A stretch of 64,000 nt of DNA, taken from positions 141,525 to 205,524 of the forward strand of contig JAMLHI010000006.1 in assembly GCA_023957235.1 (NCBI GenBank), in the 5' to 3' direction. This stretch comes from Chitinophagales bacterium. GTDB lineage: Bacteria; Bacteroidota; Bacteroidia; Chitinophagales; JADIYW01. Both the position numbers and the translations under genes were made by a program. A model generated the notes under the pieces. It saw only the letters and a list, made by a program, of their open reading frames with translations. It was not told the DNA's origin and made no database searches. This document shows positions 26,601 through 36,595 of this stretch, piece by piece (the first letter of the stretch is position 1; each line of letters opens with the position of its first letter).

Positions 26601-27149
26601 AATTTTATTTCTGAGCAGAAAAAGGATTTAGTAGATGCACAAGCTAGTTTATTAGAAACCATTCATGAAGTGGATACGACTGCTAAAAGTCAATTTTTGA
26701 ATACTTTTGCAGCTGTTAGAGAAAATTTTATTGATGTTTTTAGAAGTATGTTTACCAATGATGATACATGTGATTTATTGATTGTAAACCCTGATGATAT
26801 TTTGGAGTCTGAAATTGAAATTACTGCCAAACCTAAAGGTAAAAGACCTCAAAGTATCAATCAGCTTTCAGGAGGGGAGAAGACCTTGACGGCACTGTCA
26901 TTGTTGTTTGCTTTGTATCTTTATAAACCAGCTCCTTTCTGTATTTTAGATGAAGTTGATGCACCTTTAGATGATAATAATATCAAAAAATTCAATGATG
27001 CCATTCGTAAATTTTCTGAAAATTCTCAGTTTATATTAGTTACCCATAATAAGACTACTATGGCAGAAGTGGATAATATCTATGGTGTAACAATGATTAA
27101 ACAAGGTGTTTCAAGAGTTGTTCCTGTTGATTTTAGCCATTTAGATTAA
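23607..27149 (+). CDS. smc: chromosome segregation ATPase SMC
   Basis: A 1180-residue SMC protein. The N-terminal ATPase half has Walker A GPNGCGKS (31-38). Two long coiled coils (about 170-500 and 670-1010) flank the hinge (about 505-660, with KYRAAVEVVLQPYLNHFVI and the glycines of DGGYGKAGFF). The C-terminal half carries the ABC signature INQLSGGEKTLTALSLLFA and Walker B FCILDEVDAPLDD. It condenses and segregates the chromosome as a dimer with ScpA and ScpB, which are not in this window. A glycosyltransferase gene follows after 8 nt. Confidence 0.97.
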   Translation: MRLKSIEIKGFKSFADKTIIYFDQNITGIVGPNGCGKSNIVDAVRWVLGEQKSKSLRLEKMDNIIFNGTKERYPSNIAEVSMTLDNTRNLLPTEYSSVTITRTITREGDSEYRLNGIICRLKDIRDLFLDTGISTDTYAIIELKMIDDILNDVDNARRKLIEQAAGISKYKTRKRETLLKLQGTEVDLNRVEDILFEINKNLKGLESQAKKAKQYKIYKEEYKTLVVDIASFDLLEINEICDTKQSALKLLEDKIIQADTQTNTTEAQLEVLRQEIIKGEQLLSDEQKKLNQLVNTIQDYENNKKMFNQQIAFLQNKLEQLEENQQTANKSIQHFEGEVQGMESSIQQAESLMLELKLLLSESQSILDSKREENLILREEFESSESQLQQIKQKVFLIEKEIAIKQTELDGQIKSAQQSLFENEERQKQLSLIEGEIQGWADKINKHSALLKDIELKEIENVQKIEILESKIDEYKNHLSQINRIVDAKNNEFKLTKNMIESLQGFPDAIKHLKKNAPWLKDTLLLTDILYCDEKYRAAVEVVLQPYLNHFVIQTESEAMKSIKALQDGGYGKAGFFVLDYFSHKKNNQNFSLISSDLTPVLNLLEVDILYQPLLSYLLKDVYLVNDSFQMDQWKCPKDFNGEIVSLSGHILKSSYQISGGSVGLFEGKRLGRQKNLEKLDKEIKEQEQQSLSLKKQLQEAQFALQECKNNSYKKTIERERKDLAELEKTFVSKKTRIENFKEVVEVNKERHHTVQQQIEKLKLEIIPLKAQLEEWDTSLNIVSEQLKKNDLRYKQEAEIFGQLQQNFNLNNIKFIQQENLFKSLLQNKQFKINQINAFSEQLKNNRSQFADIQNELQEITLKIKTIESQLNAEYEHKNQLMSALSNKETGFFELKQSARNLEDHIKAIEKNRRATLESISKLKEEYNEQKVRLNVLKEKLAFEFRIELESLLKDLKVPDIDKDLLLEKMSKTKRKLEQFGEVNPMAEEAYDEMKERFNFISEQKKDLVDAQASLLETIHEVDTTAKSQFLNTFAAVRENFIDVFRSMFTNDDTCDLLIVNPDDILESEIEITAKPKGKRPQSINQLSGGEKTLTALSLLFALYLYKPAPFCILDEVDAPLDDNNIKKFNDAIRKFSENSQFILVTHNKTTMAEVDNIYGVTMIKQGVSRVVPVDFSHLD

Positions 27150-27157
27150 AATATTTC

Positions 27158-27778
27158 ATGCCAAAATTTTCAGTTGTTATTGCTACTTATAATCGTGTTT
27201 TTTTACTGGAAAGAGCTTTGAATTCTTTGCTGAGACAAACTTTTTCTGATTGGGAAGCCATTATTGTCGATGATGGGAGTACAGATAATACGAAACGGTT
27301 AATTGATGAATATGCTAAAAAAGATGAGCGCTTTAGATATTTTTATCAAAATAATAAAGGGGTAGATGCAGCTAAAAATTATGGAGTATCATTATCCCAA
27401 GGTGAATGGATTACTTTTCTTGATTCTGATGATGAATATCTTCCTATACATTTAGAGAATAGGGCATTGGTGTTAGAAAGCCATCAGCATGTTGAGTTGT
27501 TACACGGTGGAGTGAATGTAATTGGCGATCAATATGTTCCTGATTTACTTCATGAAGGGCAACAAATTCATTTGTCTAAATGTATAATCGGTGCCAGTTT
27601 TTTTCTTTCTAAAGAGACTTTTACTCGTTTGAAAGGATTTAAGAGTATGCAAATTGGTGCAGATTTAGATTTTTATAATCGTGCAATCAGATTGGGTATT
27701 AGAACGATGAAATGTATGGAACCATCTTATATTTATCATAGAGAAGAGTACAATTCTATTACTCACAACTTTTCTTGA
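27158..27778 (+). CDS. family 2 glycosyltransferase
   Basis: A 206-residue GT2 enzyme consisting almost only of the GT-A catalytic domain. The N-terminal SVVIATYNRVFLLERALNSL and IIVDDGSTDNT bind the nucleotide sugar. FLDSDDEY (about 88-95) is the metal-binding DxD region. A short C-terminal segment ends near HREEYNSITHN. No membrane segment is present. It probably transfers a sugar in cell-surface glycan synthesis. Its link to smc (8 nt upstream) appears to be transcriptional only. It is tail to tail with the large T9SS gene. Confidence 0.92.
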   Translation: MPKFSVVIATYNRVFLLERALNSLLRQTFSDWEAIIVDDGSTDNTKRLIDEYAKKDERFRYFYQNNKGVDAAKNYGVSLSQGEWITFLDSDDEYLPIHLENRALVLESHQHVELLHGGVNVIGDQYVPDLLHEGQQIHLSKCIIGASFFLSKETFTRLKGFKSMQIGADLDFYNRAIRLGIRTMKCMEPSYIYHREEYNSITHNFS

Positions 27779-27789
27779 CGGATTTAATT

Positions 27790-30700
27790 TTAGTAAACAA
27801 CTACCTTTTTAGCAGTACTTTCATGGTCAAAAATAAAATTGACAAGATAGATTCCCTTTGCCCAATTCGTAGCAGGTATTATTGATTGAATATTGCTTTC
27901 AGAGATGACATTTTGTTGAACCATCAATCTAGCAGAGGCATCAAATACTTGTATGATTTTAGGCATTTTATCAGGATGAAATTGTGCAATGATTCCTTTA
28001 CTTGGCTGATAATATACTTGAATATTTGTAGGGTATAATTTTTTACAATCATTTTCTATAATTCCATGATAATATATAGAGCCATCTAAATCTGTTTCTA
28101 CTAAACGGTAATATTTTTCAAGGTCATTCTCATTGATGGTAAATTGGTATTCTAGTTTCTGATTGGAATTTCCTGCGGCTTCAATTTGAGCTACTGGAGA
28201 AAAAACAATTCCATCAGAAGATTTTTCAATTGTAAAATAATGAGTGTTCAATTCAGAAGCAGTCGCCCATTTTATAGTTGGAGCAGTCGCACAATTGATA
28301 TTAAAATAAAGTAATTCGATAGGCAGGGCAGTTGTTAATCCAAAGCCTCCACCTGGTGCGAAAATTGAGAAACCTGAGTAACCAGCCCCTATAATATCAT
28401 AATACGTTGGAGATACGATACATGGATTTCCAGCAGTGGATACATCTGGATCCCATACTAAACCAGCTTGTGAAGTTCGCTCTTTCAGTGCTCTATATGT
28501 ATCTGAGAATCCTAAAGGAGAATCTTCGTTGGGTTCTGTATTGATATTTAAAACATTGGGATGTATGTTAATGTCATAGTTGTTGAAATTAGAACCTTCA
28601 AAATGCCAATAACCTTTTCCTGTCAGTGCTCTATATTCAATAAATTTAGGAAATCCTCCACAAATAATATCTCTGTGCGCATTAATTGGTCCTGGCCATG
28701 CTGGGACAAACTCACCAATAGCAAACGGTACGCCACCAGGTAGCCCTCTGATAGTCAATCTCGATGGATTATAACCATATTGAGTAGTGTCCATTGGGTT
28801 GATTCTGGCGGTATCTCCAATTGGAAAGGTATAAACACTTGCAGGTTGATCAATTTTCCTTCTTAATTTTCCTATAATGTATCTATCGTCTGAATAAGTC
28901 CCAGTATTATTGGGAGTGTCAAAGCCGATTATTGCATTTGTTGGGTCTCCATTTGATACATTCAAAGTATTGGTTTTAGCGTGGATAATTCCTCCAGACA
29001 ACTGAAGCTGATTTTTTACTTCTATATCTCTATCTAATACTGCTAAAATTTGAGAAGGCTTGTTTAAGTGGACATTCCATAAGTCGATAGTTCCGCTACC
29101 AGAAATTGTTTGAGTACCACTACCATTTAATCTGAGTAATCCTATGCTTAAATGATTTAAGTCTAAAGTTCCATTTACAGTAATGTCTCCAGCCACCTCT
29201 AGGCCTGTTCCAATATTTTCTATGGCTTGAATTCTGAAAGTATTTAAACTATCTATGACAAGATTTCCTAATACTCGCATTGGTGTTGAATATGTATTAG
29301 TATCTGTCACATAGACGGGATTGATACCTCTTAATGTCATATTACCTTTGACAGTTGCAAAACCTGAATTGCCACTAAAAATATAATTTGCTGCTGTAGC
29401 ATTATCATTCTCAAAATAGAGATTGGGATAAAACATCCCCAAAGTCGTTACTACTGGATTATTGCCTGTTTCTTTTCTAAATATCCAATGTGCAGTTGAA
29501 GGAATAGTCGAGATTCCACCATCATAATTGTCTTTGTAATTATTGACAGATGAGGTTTGGGTTTTGATGATAGTTCCATCGTTCCCCAATTTCCATTTTG
29601 CAGTAGATAAAAAAGTTAAGCCTTTGCCGCTTACTGACTGATCGTATAAAGTTCCTTCTACGATAATATCTGCACCAGAAGTATGATTGATTTCGAGTTC
29701 TGCGGAAGATTCAATTTGTAACATACCCAGATTCTCTATCATCAATTGGTCAATACGCACATCTGGAAGATTTGCAATTACACCACTGATATTTACGGTG
29801 TCTCCACTTCTAATGACTACTGAAACTGAGTTGGTGTCCCAAGGGAAAGTACATGCATCATGCCAAGTCCCAACTAAACCAGTTGGTGACATTTCCCATG
29901 TGCTAGCTGACCTCCATTCTCCAGATTGTTTGCTTCTGAAATACGGTTCTGGTATAGCAATAAATTTGGCAGCATGGCTATATTCATTGCAAGTGCCATT
30001 ATTGGTGACTATACAATAAAACTGATAGCCTGTTAATTGACCTAAATCTCCTGTAATTTGAAGATTGTTGGAGGTGGCTCCAGATATAGTAGCATCTGTG
30101 AATTGAGTGCTACCATTGGATAATGCAGTCCAAGCTCTAGCTTGGGCAGCGATAGGATCATTGTTGTTATTATAATACCATTGATAAGTAAGCGTACCAC
30201 TTCCTACGGCAGTTACAGACATATTAATTTCACATCCATTCTGAGGTAAGGGTTGGGTTGTTATCTTAAGATTATTATCAGGAACAAAAGTGCCAATATC
30301 CGCCGTTGAAGAGGGGAAATGGGATGTCCAATCATTGATATCAAAAGTGGATTTAGGTGCTACTGCATCTGGTTTTCTTCTATAATTATATTGAGTAGAA
30401 GAAGGTGCAATAAATAAATCAATAACTGTACCTTTTTTTAATAATCTAATTTGATCATCAGCGTTAAAACCCACTCCTGGGCCTGATTGGGTTCCTGTAG
30501 CAAGCCCTCCGTTTGTCCCAGCAAAATATACTAATGTCTGTCCTGGAAGAATGCTGCCTTGGATATCTATATTACTAATGGTATTTGGAGGTAAATTAAC
30601 CACTTGAAGGGTATAGTTATCAGGTAAGTCTAAATTGATTATTGAATTCGAACCGTTATATATTTCTATATAATGATTGTTGCCCGACATTGGGTCTTGT

Positions 30701-33486
30701 ACTTCAGAGATGAACAATTCGGTATATGTAGTTCCACAAGCACCGTCTTGTTTTTGGTAATTAAAAATACTATATGCTCCAGATGAAACTTTTTTACATG
30801 TAGTCCCTTCCATTAACGTTATTCTGCCGGTATCTGCTCCATTAGGTACAATAGCATAAATAGTGTTACTGTCAGCGAGATAAAATGAAGTAGCGGATAT
30901 ATCATTGAATTTTACATCTGTTGTTAGATTGAAATTACTAGGAGATGTAGTACTGTTAATTCTTACTTCAGTATTTTCGCTACCAGATATTGGGAAGAAA
31001 GTAAAGTTGGAAATTGTCGGAGTACATAAATCTTTGATTTGAATAGAGTAGTCTTCCGTCTCTCCATAGTCAAATGTAGTACGACAAGAGTTGTCATTTG
31101 ATGCTCCATTATATTTAAGCTGTACTCTCATTCTAGTTGTTCCTATAGTAGCACTATTTGGAACAGTAAAAGAATATGAGCCTGCTCCTCCATTATTGAG
31201 TACGTTGATGATTCTTTCTGTGTTTTCAAAACTATTGTTGCCATTCCAGTCTATCCATATAGTGATATCGTCATTGGTATAGGATATATCATCAGTATCT
31301 CCAACTATTCCAGCTTGTACTTGGATAGTATAGCTGTTGCCTATAGTAAGATCTGTAGATTGATTGGCAAACCAGCTATATCCTCTAAGTCCACAATCAG
31401 GTGATGTGTAATTGTCAATTGATTCTAGTTTTACTCTTGATATGTATTCATCGCAAGTGGCTGTATATATAGGTTGACAGTAGATGTCAGGAATAATAGC
31501 ATATTCCAAACCTGATGACCAATTATTTTGGTACCTTGTATATATCTCGAAATAGTAGGTGGTGCCATTGACTAAACTATTGATGGTAATATTGTTTCCA
31601 GTTCCTTTATAGACTACTTGGTTGCCCGAACCACTATATGTATTATTTGCTGTATATAGACTTCCATTACCAGTAGGGTTATAGGTAAGGCCTGGTGTAG
31701 TTGTTAATACTACCATTACTTCATCCCAACATGAAGCGCTAGAAGAAGGGTTGGTCCAGTTTAAAGTAGCATTTCCATTTCCATTTGTGCCGCTGTAGGC
31801 AGTTACATTGATTGGAATACTACTCATTATCTCAAGATGGTTCAAACTAATATTAGCTCCAGAATTTGGCATACTTGATATTACTCTGATATGATAATTA
31901 GTAGAAGGAAGTGTAATAAGGGGAATCGCTATATTGATTGTTCCAGAAGGATTAGTGCCTGATTTTGGCAATGTTCCTACTGTTGTATATGTAGCAAAAC
32001 TTCCTGAAGAATCGGAAAGTTGAGCTGTGAACACGTTGCCTCCTGAATATATCCCTTTACTTGTAAAATCAATACTTAATGATTGACCAGCACAAATTTT
32101 ATTAGTGGATAGTGTAGTAGTAAGTGTGTTATTTGCTGTTTTGCACTCATTGATATGATTGCCTAAATTATGCTTGTCATTTATACCATAAGCAATCCAT
32201 TCTGTACCTAGCGTAGGGAATCCTACTTCTGAAAATTTTCCTGTTTTGATTTCAGGTTTTCTGACAAGGACTCCTTGCCCAGTAGTCAATCCACCTAAAG
32301 ACCAATTCGCACCAGGATCTATACCAATTTCTCCAATTACATCTATATTTGCAAAAGAACCACTATAGGATTTTTGTAAAGAAATGGCATCATTTCCTGT
32401 AAAGTTGATACTTCCAGAAGTAGCGTCAGCTGTGTAGATTGTGCCTGAAGGATGACCTATCACATAGCTTCCATAAGCTGGAACAAAAGCATTGTCAGGG
32501 AAAAGAATATTTGTAGCGGTAGTACTCCCGTTTGCGAAGATTGCTAGTCTATAATAATGTGTAGAACCTGTTCTAAGTGTAATATTAGAAGAGGTGGGGT
32601 TGTATATTTCTATGTATTTATTGTTTGCTGTTCCATAAATGTATTCTGATATTAGCAATCCATTACACGATCCAGGAGTAACAAAACCGCTATGTGCAAC
32701 TGTCTTGTTAGTAGCGCCAGTACTTGAAGCTGTGATGTTTTCAGTATAAGCTCCTTCAGTAAGCCCTGATTTTAATCTAGTGTAAATAATAGTAGAAGCA
32801 ACTGTTCCGCTTGTAGGTGTCAAGTTAATACTACTAGCGTAAGGCCCAGCTAGATTAGTACTTATTTCATAATTGCCTACTGCGTTTAGGGTAATATTTG
32901 CACTTAAGTTAATTCCAGATATTGTAAAGGTATCTGATAGAGATGGGCCATTTCCCTCGTTATACTGATATCCTGATACTCCAGTTCGAGAGGTATAAAT
33001 AGTAGGTGTGCTACTCAATTCTGTGATAGAAAAGTCATCTACATAGAGTTGGTTGGCTCCAGATGCTCTTTCGTCTAGTATCCTTACATAAATATTAGAA
33101 TAGGAGGAAAGGTCATAAATGAAAGTTTGGTAGGTAGTAGTGAAAGCTGTAATTGTTCCTATTGTCGTCCAAGGGCCTGAAATGGACGTAGCAACTTGAA
33201 TTGTAAATTTAGGTATGGTAGGAGCTGTTGAACTTCTTCTGTAATAAAATCTCAGTGTATCAGGATTGCTGAGTAGAGGAGTGGTTATCGTTTGGTTTTT
33301 TGCAGCGAAAGCAACACTGTTAGGGGTGCTTCTAGGATTGTTGGTTTGTACAGTTGCTCCACTAAAAGTCCAGCCTGCTGGGGTAGTAGCGGATGCGTCA
33401 AAATTTTCATTTATTAAATATTGCGCATTAGCAGTATTAAAAAAGGAAAATAAAAGTATAATAAAAAGTGTAAAAATTTGCCCCAT
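27790..33486 (-). CDS. giant T9SS-secreted multidomain surface protein (1898 aa)
   Basis: The signal peptide is at 1-21 (LLFSFFNTANAQ). An N-terminal jelly-roll-like region follows (NENFDASATTPAGWTF, about 22-155). Two lamin-tail-like domains carry the ISEYIYGTANNKYIEIYNP and ISEVQDPMSGNNHYIEIYNG motifs. There is a fibronectin-like region, a GEVED domain (ending FDYGETEDYSIQI), an IPT-like stretch, beta-helix-like repeats around 1180-1420 and a C-terminal T9SS type A sorting domain ending KGIYLVNFIFDHESTAKKVVVY. It should be secreted across the outer membrane and attached to the surface, perhaps as an adhesin; no catalytic domain is recognised. It is a single gene. Confidence 0.88.
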   Translation of the reverse strand: MGQIFTLFIILLFSFFNTANAQYLINENFDASATTPAGWTFSGATVQTNNPRSTPNSVAFAAKNQTITTPLLSNPDTLRFYYRRSSTAPTIPKFTIQVATSISGPWTTIGTITAFTTTYQTFIYDLSSYSNIYVRILDERASGANQLYVDDFSITELSSTPTIYTSRTGVSGYQYNEGNGPSLSDTFTISGINLSANITLNAVGNYEISTNLAGPYASSINLTPTSGTVASTIIYTRLKSGLTEGAYTENITASSTGATNKTVAHSGFVTPGSCNGLLISEYIYGTANNKYIEIYNPTSSNITLRTGSTHYYRLAIFANGSTTATNILFPDNAFVPAYGSYVIGHPSGTIYTADATSGSINFTGNDAISLQKSYSGSFANIDVIGEIGIDPGANWSLGGLTTGQGVLVRKPEIKTGKFSEVGFPTLGTEWIAYGINDKHNLGNHINECKTANNTLTTTLSTNKICAGQSLSIDFTSKGIYSGGNVFTAQLSDSSGSFATYTTVGTLPKSGTNPSGTINIAIPLITLPSTNYHIRVISSMPNSGANISLNHLEIMSSIPINVTAYSGTNGNGNATLNWTNPSSSASCWDEVMVVLTTTPGLTYNPTGNGSLYTANNTYSGSGNQVVYKGTGNNITINSLVNGTTYYFEIYTRYQNNWSSGLEYAIIPDIYCQPIYTATCDEYISRVKLESIDNYTSPDCGLRGYSWFANQSTDLTIGNSYTIQVQAGIVGDTDDISYTNDDITIWIDWNGNNSFENTERIINVLNNGGAGSYSFTVPNSATIGTTRMRVQLKYNGASNDNSCRTTFDYGETEDYSIQIKDLCTPTISNFTFFPISGSENTEVRINSTTSPSNFNLTTDVKFNDISATSFYLADSNTIYAIVPNGADTGRITLMEGTTCKKVSSGAYSIFNYQKQDGACGTTYTELFISEVQDPMSGNNHYIEIYNGSNSIINLDLPDNYTLQVVNLPPNTISNIDIQGSILPGQTLVYFAGTNGGLATGTQSGPGVGFNADDQIRLLKKGTVIDLFIAPSSTQYNYRRKPDAVAPKSTFDINDWTSHFPSSTADIGTFVPDNNLKITTQPLPQNGCEINMSVTAVGSGTLTYQWYYNNNNDPIAAQARAWTALSNGSTQFTDATISGATSNNLQITGDLGQLTGYQFYCIVTNNGTCNEYSHAAKFIAIPEPYFRSKQSGEWRSASTWEMSPTGLVGTWHDACTFPWDTNSVSVVIRSGDTVNISGVIANLPDVRIDQLMIENLGMLQIESSAELEINHTSGADIIVEGTLYDQSVSGKGLTFLSTAKWKLGNDGTIIKTQTSSVNNYKDNYDGGISTIPSTAHWIFRKETGNNPVVTTLGMFYPNLYFENDNATAANYIFSGNSGFATVKGNMTLRGINPVYVTDTNTYSTPMRVLGNLVIDSLNTFRIQAIENIGTGLEVAGDITVNGTLDLNHLSIGLLRLNGSGTQTISGSGTIDLWNVHLNKPSQILAVLDRDIEVKNQLQLSGGIIHAKTNTLNVSNGDPTNAIIGFDTPNNTGTYSDDRYIIGKLRRKIDQPASVYTFPIGDTARINPMDTTQYGYNPSRLTIRGLPGGVPFAIGEFVPAWPGPINAHRDIICGGFPKFIEYRALTGKGYWHFEGSNFNNYDINIHPNVLNINTEPNEDSPLGFSDTYRALKERTSQAGLVWDPDVSTAGNPCIVSPTYYDIIGAGYSGFSIFAPGGGFGLTTALPIELLYFNINCATAPTIKWATASELNTHYFTIEKSSDGIVFSPVAQIEAAGNSNQKLEYQFTINENDLEKYYRLVETDLDGSIYYHGIIENDCKKLYPTNIQVYYQPSKGIIAQFHPDKMPKIIQVFDASARLMVQQNVISESNIQSIIPATNWAKGIYLVNFIFDHESTAKKVVVY

Positions 33487-33645
33487 ATATAATCATCTAT
33501 AACTTTATTTGATATGAATGATATAATTAAAAAACTATAGCAAAATCAAACAAGTAAAGTTAATTAAAATTATATTATGAATAGGATAGATGTAATATAT
33601 TTAACGTTCTTTTTTAATAAAGTTAAAGGCTAATACTGATTTGTT

Positions 33646-34401
33646 TTACAAAGTCAATCCTCCGTCTGCAGTATAGACAGCTCCGGTTACATAACTTGAA
33701 GCATCAGAAGCTAAAAAATAAACTAAAGCAGCAATTTCTTCTACTGTGCCAACGCGTTTTAAAGGCAATTGACCTACAAAGTGATTGACCCATTGTTCGT
33801 TGCTCCAAAGTGCTTTTGAAAATTTTGTTTTTATCAAGCCGGGACATACACTATTGACCCTTATATTATCAGCACCCCATTCAATTGCGCAAGATTTGGT
33901 CAACATATTAAGTGCTGCTTTAGATACAGAATAAATTCCCATCCCTTCGTGAGGAGATATACCTTCTACAGAGCTGATATTGATGATGGAGCCCCCACCA
34001 TTAGATTTCATAATAGGATAAGCCATTTTACTTAACTCAAATGGAGCTTTAACATTGATAGCTATCGTTTTGTCAAAGGCCAAATCGTCGCATCCTACTA
34101 TAGGTCCATAATATGGATTAGCTACAGCGTTATTTACTAAAATGTCAATGCCTCCATAGGCTTGAAGTGTAGTCTCAATAAGATTTTTAGCATCTTCAAT
34201 ATCGCCAACATTTCCAGCAACTGCTATTGCATTCCCTCCAAATTCTTTTATTGCAGCCACTACCACGTCAATTTCTTCTTGTTTGCGTGAGTTGACTACC
34301 ACATTGGCTCCTCCTCTTGCAAAATATCTAGCGATAGCTTCACCTATACCTTTGCTTGCTCCTGTGACGATAGCGGTTTTGCCTTTTAGATCTTGTATCA
34401 T
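33646..34401 (-). CDS. short-chain dehydrogenase/reductase
   Basis: A 251-residue classical SDR. The cofactor motif TGASKGIG is at 14-21, and Arg/Lys near VVVNSRKQ suggests NADP(H) or NAD(H) without deciding between them. The structural NNAVANPY segment is present. The catalytic Ser lies in INISSVEG and the catalytic Tyr/Lys in GIYSVSKAALN (about 152-162). The C-terminus SSYVTGAVYTADGGLTL is typical of FabG-like enzymes. The substrate is unknown. It follows a two-component system on the same strand after about 24 nt and may be co-transcribed with it. Confidence 0.9.
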   Translation of the reverse strand: MIQDLKGKTAIVTGASKGIGEAIARYFARGGANVVVNSRKQEEIDVVVAAIKEFGGNAIAVAGNVGDIEDAKNLIETTLQAYGGIDILVNNAVANPYYGPIVGCDDLAFDKTIAINVKAPFELSKMAYPIMKSNGGGSIINISSVEGISPHEGMGIYSVSKAALNMLTKSCAIEWGADNIRVNSVCPGLIKTKFSKALWSNEQWVNHFVGQLPLKRVGTVEEIAALVYFLASDASSYVTGAVYTADGGLTL

Positions 34402-34425
34402 AGTGATTGATTGAGAGGTTAGGAA

Positions 34426-35130
34426 TTACAGATTTTCTAATAGTTTATATCCCGTTCCGTGTACATTTACAATGGATAAAGTGGCATCATCTTTCAGATA
34501 TTTTCTCAATTTGGAAATAAATACATCCATACTTCTGGCAGTAAAATAACTATCATCCTGCCACACATGTTTTAATGCTACCTCTCTTTCCAAAATATTA
34601 TTTTTTCGTTCAAAAAACAATCGTAAAAGTTCATTTTCTTTAGTGGTTAGCTTAATGCTCTGATGATTAAATACAATCTTTTGATTTTTATAGTCCAATA
34701 AAGTGTGTCCAGCATGATATTCATCTAAGGCTACTTGTACTTCTGCTTTTTCTACCCTTCTTAATATCACATTCATTTTTAATTCAAGGACTTCCATACT
34801 GAAAGGTTTGGTAATATAATCATCAGCTCCTATAGTGAGCCCTTTGATTTTGTCCTCTTTTAGAGATTTGGCAGTTAAAAATATAATCGGAATATCTTGA
34901 TTGTCTTTTCTGATTTCTTCTGCTAAAGTGAAGCCATCCATTTTTGGCATCATCACATCTAGTAATAAAATATCATAAGAACCTCTTCTGTATGCTAAAA
35001 GTCCTTCTTCTCCATTTCTTTTAAGTGTAACATCAAATTGCTTATGAGATAAATATTCTTGTAATAATATTCCCAAATTAGGATCATCCTCTACGAGTAA
35101 TACTTGTTTATTTCTTGCTGCTATTGCCAT
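34426..35130 (-). CDS. OmpR-family response regulator (RprY-like)
   Basis: A 234-residue regulator. The receiver domain (about 8-125) has the acidic pair E14-D15-D16, phospho-acceptor Asp58 in DILLLDVMMPKMDG and the conserved Lys in FLTAK. The C-terminal winged-helix Trans_reg_C domain (about 140-232) contains TKENELLRLFFERKNNILERE and RSMDVFISKLRKYL. It is partner of the histidine kinase encoded 4 nt upstream. The pair resembles the Bacteroides RprX/RprY system; target genes cannot be told. Confidence 0.93.
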   Translation of the reverse strand: MAIAARNKQVLLVEDDPNLGILLQEYLSHKQFDVTLKRNGEEGLLAYRRGSYDILLLDVMMPKMDGFTLAEEIRKDNQDIPIIFLTAKSLKEDKIKGLTIGADDYITKPFSMEVLELKMNVILRRVEKAEVQVALDEYHAGHTLLDYKNQKIVFNHQSIKLTTKENELLRLFFERKNNILEREVALKHVWQDDSYFTARSMDVFISKLRKYLKDDATLSIVNVHGTGYKLLENL

Positions 35131-35134
35131 TTTT

Positions 35135-36595
35135 TTAGTTTTTATAAGGTAAATATATAATAAATGTTGTTCCTTCTTTTAACTTACTTTCTACATGAAT
35201 TGTTCCATGATGAGCATCAATTATTGATTTAACATAATTTAATCCTAAGCCGAATCCTTTTGTATCATGAATGTTGCCTGATTGCACCCTGTAAAATTTT
35301 TCAAAAATCTTATTAAGATTGTTTTTACTCAATCCGATTCCATTATCCTTTACGCTAATAAAAATCCCATTTGCATTGTTCTTCGTACTGATTTGTATCA
35401 ATGGATTTTTATCATTGTATTTTAGGGCATTATCAATCAAGTTTTTAATAGCATTTGTAATATGCATTTCATCAATGATGAGCGATGATGGATTCGCTAA
35501 TAAATCTGTTTCAATGATAGCATTATAATCTTGGCTAATGAGGTCAAAATGGTGAACCAAAGAACGTATTATGCTGTGAATATCTCTTTCTTCTTTATTG
35601 AGCTGAATTTCTCCTTTTTCTAGTCGAGCAATTTGTAAAACTTGTTCCACATGATTAGCTAGCCTTTTGTTCTCTTCAAATATAATTCCGGCATATCTCA
35701 ATCTGCTAGAATCATTGGCAGTGATAGACTTGTCTTTTAACATTTCACTAGCGAGAGAAATAGTAGCAATAGGAGTTTTAAGCTCATGTGTCATGTTGTT
35801 GATGAAATCTGTTTTCATGTCAGAAAGCCTTTTTTGGTTGAAAATGATTTTAAAACTGACAAAAAAAGCTATGATAATCATCAAAATAAAGATGACTGAA
35901 GACAATACAGGCATTATAAATGAAAGCAATAAATATTTTTCTTGTTTTGGGAAAGAAATTTTTAATAGTTTATGGCCATCAAATAAACTTTTTCTAAATA
36001 TTTTGGTGGTATATGAAGTATGAAACAATTCTGCTAAATCAGAACCCTGAGATACATAAACAAAATTATTGTCGGCAAATTCTGTAATGCCAAAATGAAA
36101 CTCTGTATTAATACCATGTCGAACCAATATTTTTCTTATAAACTCTTCTAATTGTTGGATATTGATAATTTCTTCTATTGGGCGTAGCGTAATCATTTCC
36201 CTAACTAACATTTCTTGAAACCCTTGTATTTGGGTCTTATATAGCCGTTCAAATTCTTCTTTGTCAATTTCTTTTCTAATATGATGAGGAACTTGTTCGC
36301 CATTGGGGAAATGCAAATGCTGAACACTATCAGGGAACTGTATATTAGACGGAAAACTAGAAGAAGAATAATTTGAGTCATTTTCTATGTGACTGAGAAA
36401 TTCTTCTATATATGGCTTGTAATCTAAATTGTCAATTCCAAAAGCAATTTCTTCCAAAGTCTCATATACTCTTTGATCAAAATTAGCCTTTCTGTTATCT
36501 ATAGCAGCTTTCAACCATAATGTTTGAACTACTCCTACACCAAGTAGCCCAATCACTATCAACACAAAAGAAAAATATAAAAGCTGTCTATTCAC
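35135..36595 (-). CDS. sensor histidine kinase (RprX-like)
   Basis: A 486-residue membrane kinase with a first membrane helix at 5-27 and a second near 222-250. Between them is a periplasmic sensor region of about 190 residues. The H-box NMTHELKTPIATISLASEML has phospho-acceptor His270. The ATPase domain shows N-box NLIDNALKYNDKN, G1 VKDNGIGL and G2 GFGLGLNYV. The start codon is GTG: the ATG overlapping it is immediately followed by TGA. It forms an operon with the response regulator (4 nt spacing). The ligand is unknown. Confidence 0.93.
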   Translation of the reverse strand: MNRQLLYFSFVLIVIGLLGVGVVQTLWLKAAIDNRKANFDQRVYETLEEIAFGIDNLDYKPYIEEFLSHIENDSNYSSSSFPSNIQFPDSVQHLHFPNGEQVPHHIRKEIDKEEFERLYKTQIQGFQEMLVREMITLRPIEEIINIQQLEEFIRKILVRHGINTEFHFGITEFADNNFVYVSQGSDLAELFHTSYTTKIFRKSLFDGHKLLKISFPKQEKYLLLSFIMPVLSSVIFILMIIIAFFVSFKIIFNQKRLSDMKTDFINNMTHELKTPIATISLASEMLKDKSITANDSSRLRYAGIIFEENKRLANHVEQVLQIARLEKGEIQLNKEERDIHSIIRSLVHHFDLISQDYNAIIETDLLANPSSLIIDEMHITNAIKNLIDNALKYNDKNPLIQISTKNNANGIFISVKDNGIGLSKNNLNKIFEKFYRVQSGNIHDTKGFGLGLNYVKSIIDAHHGTIHVESKLKEGTTFIIYLPYKN

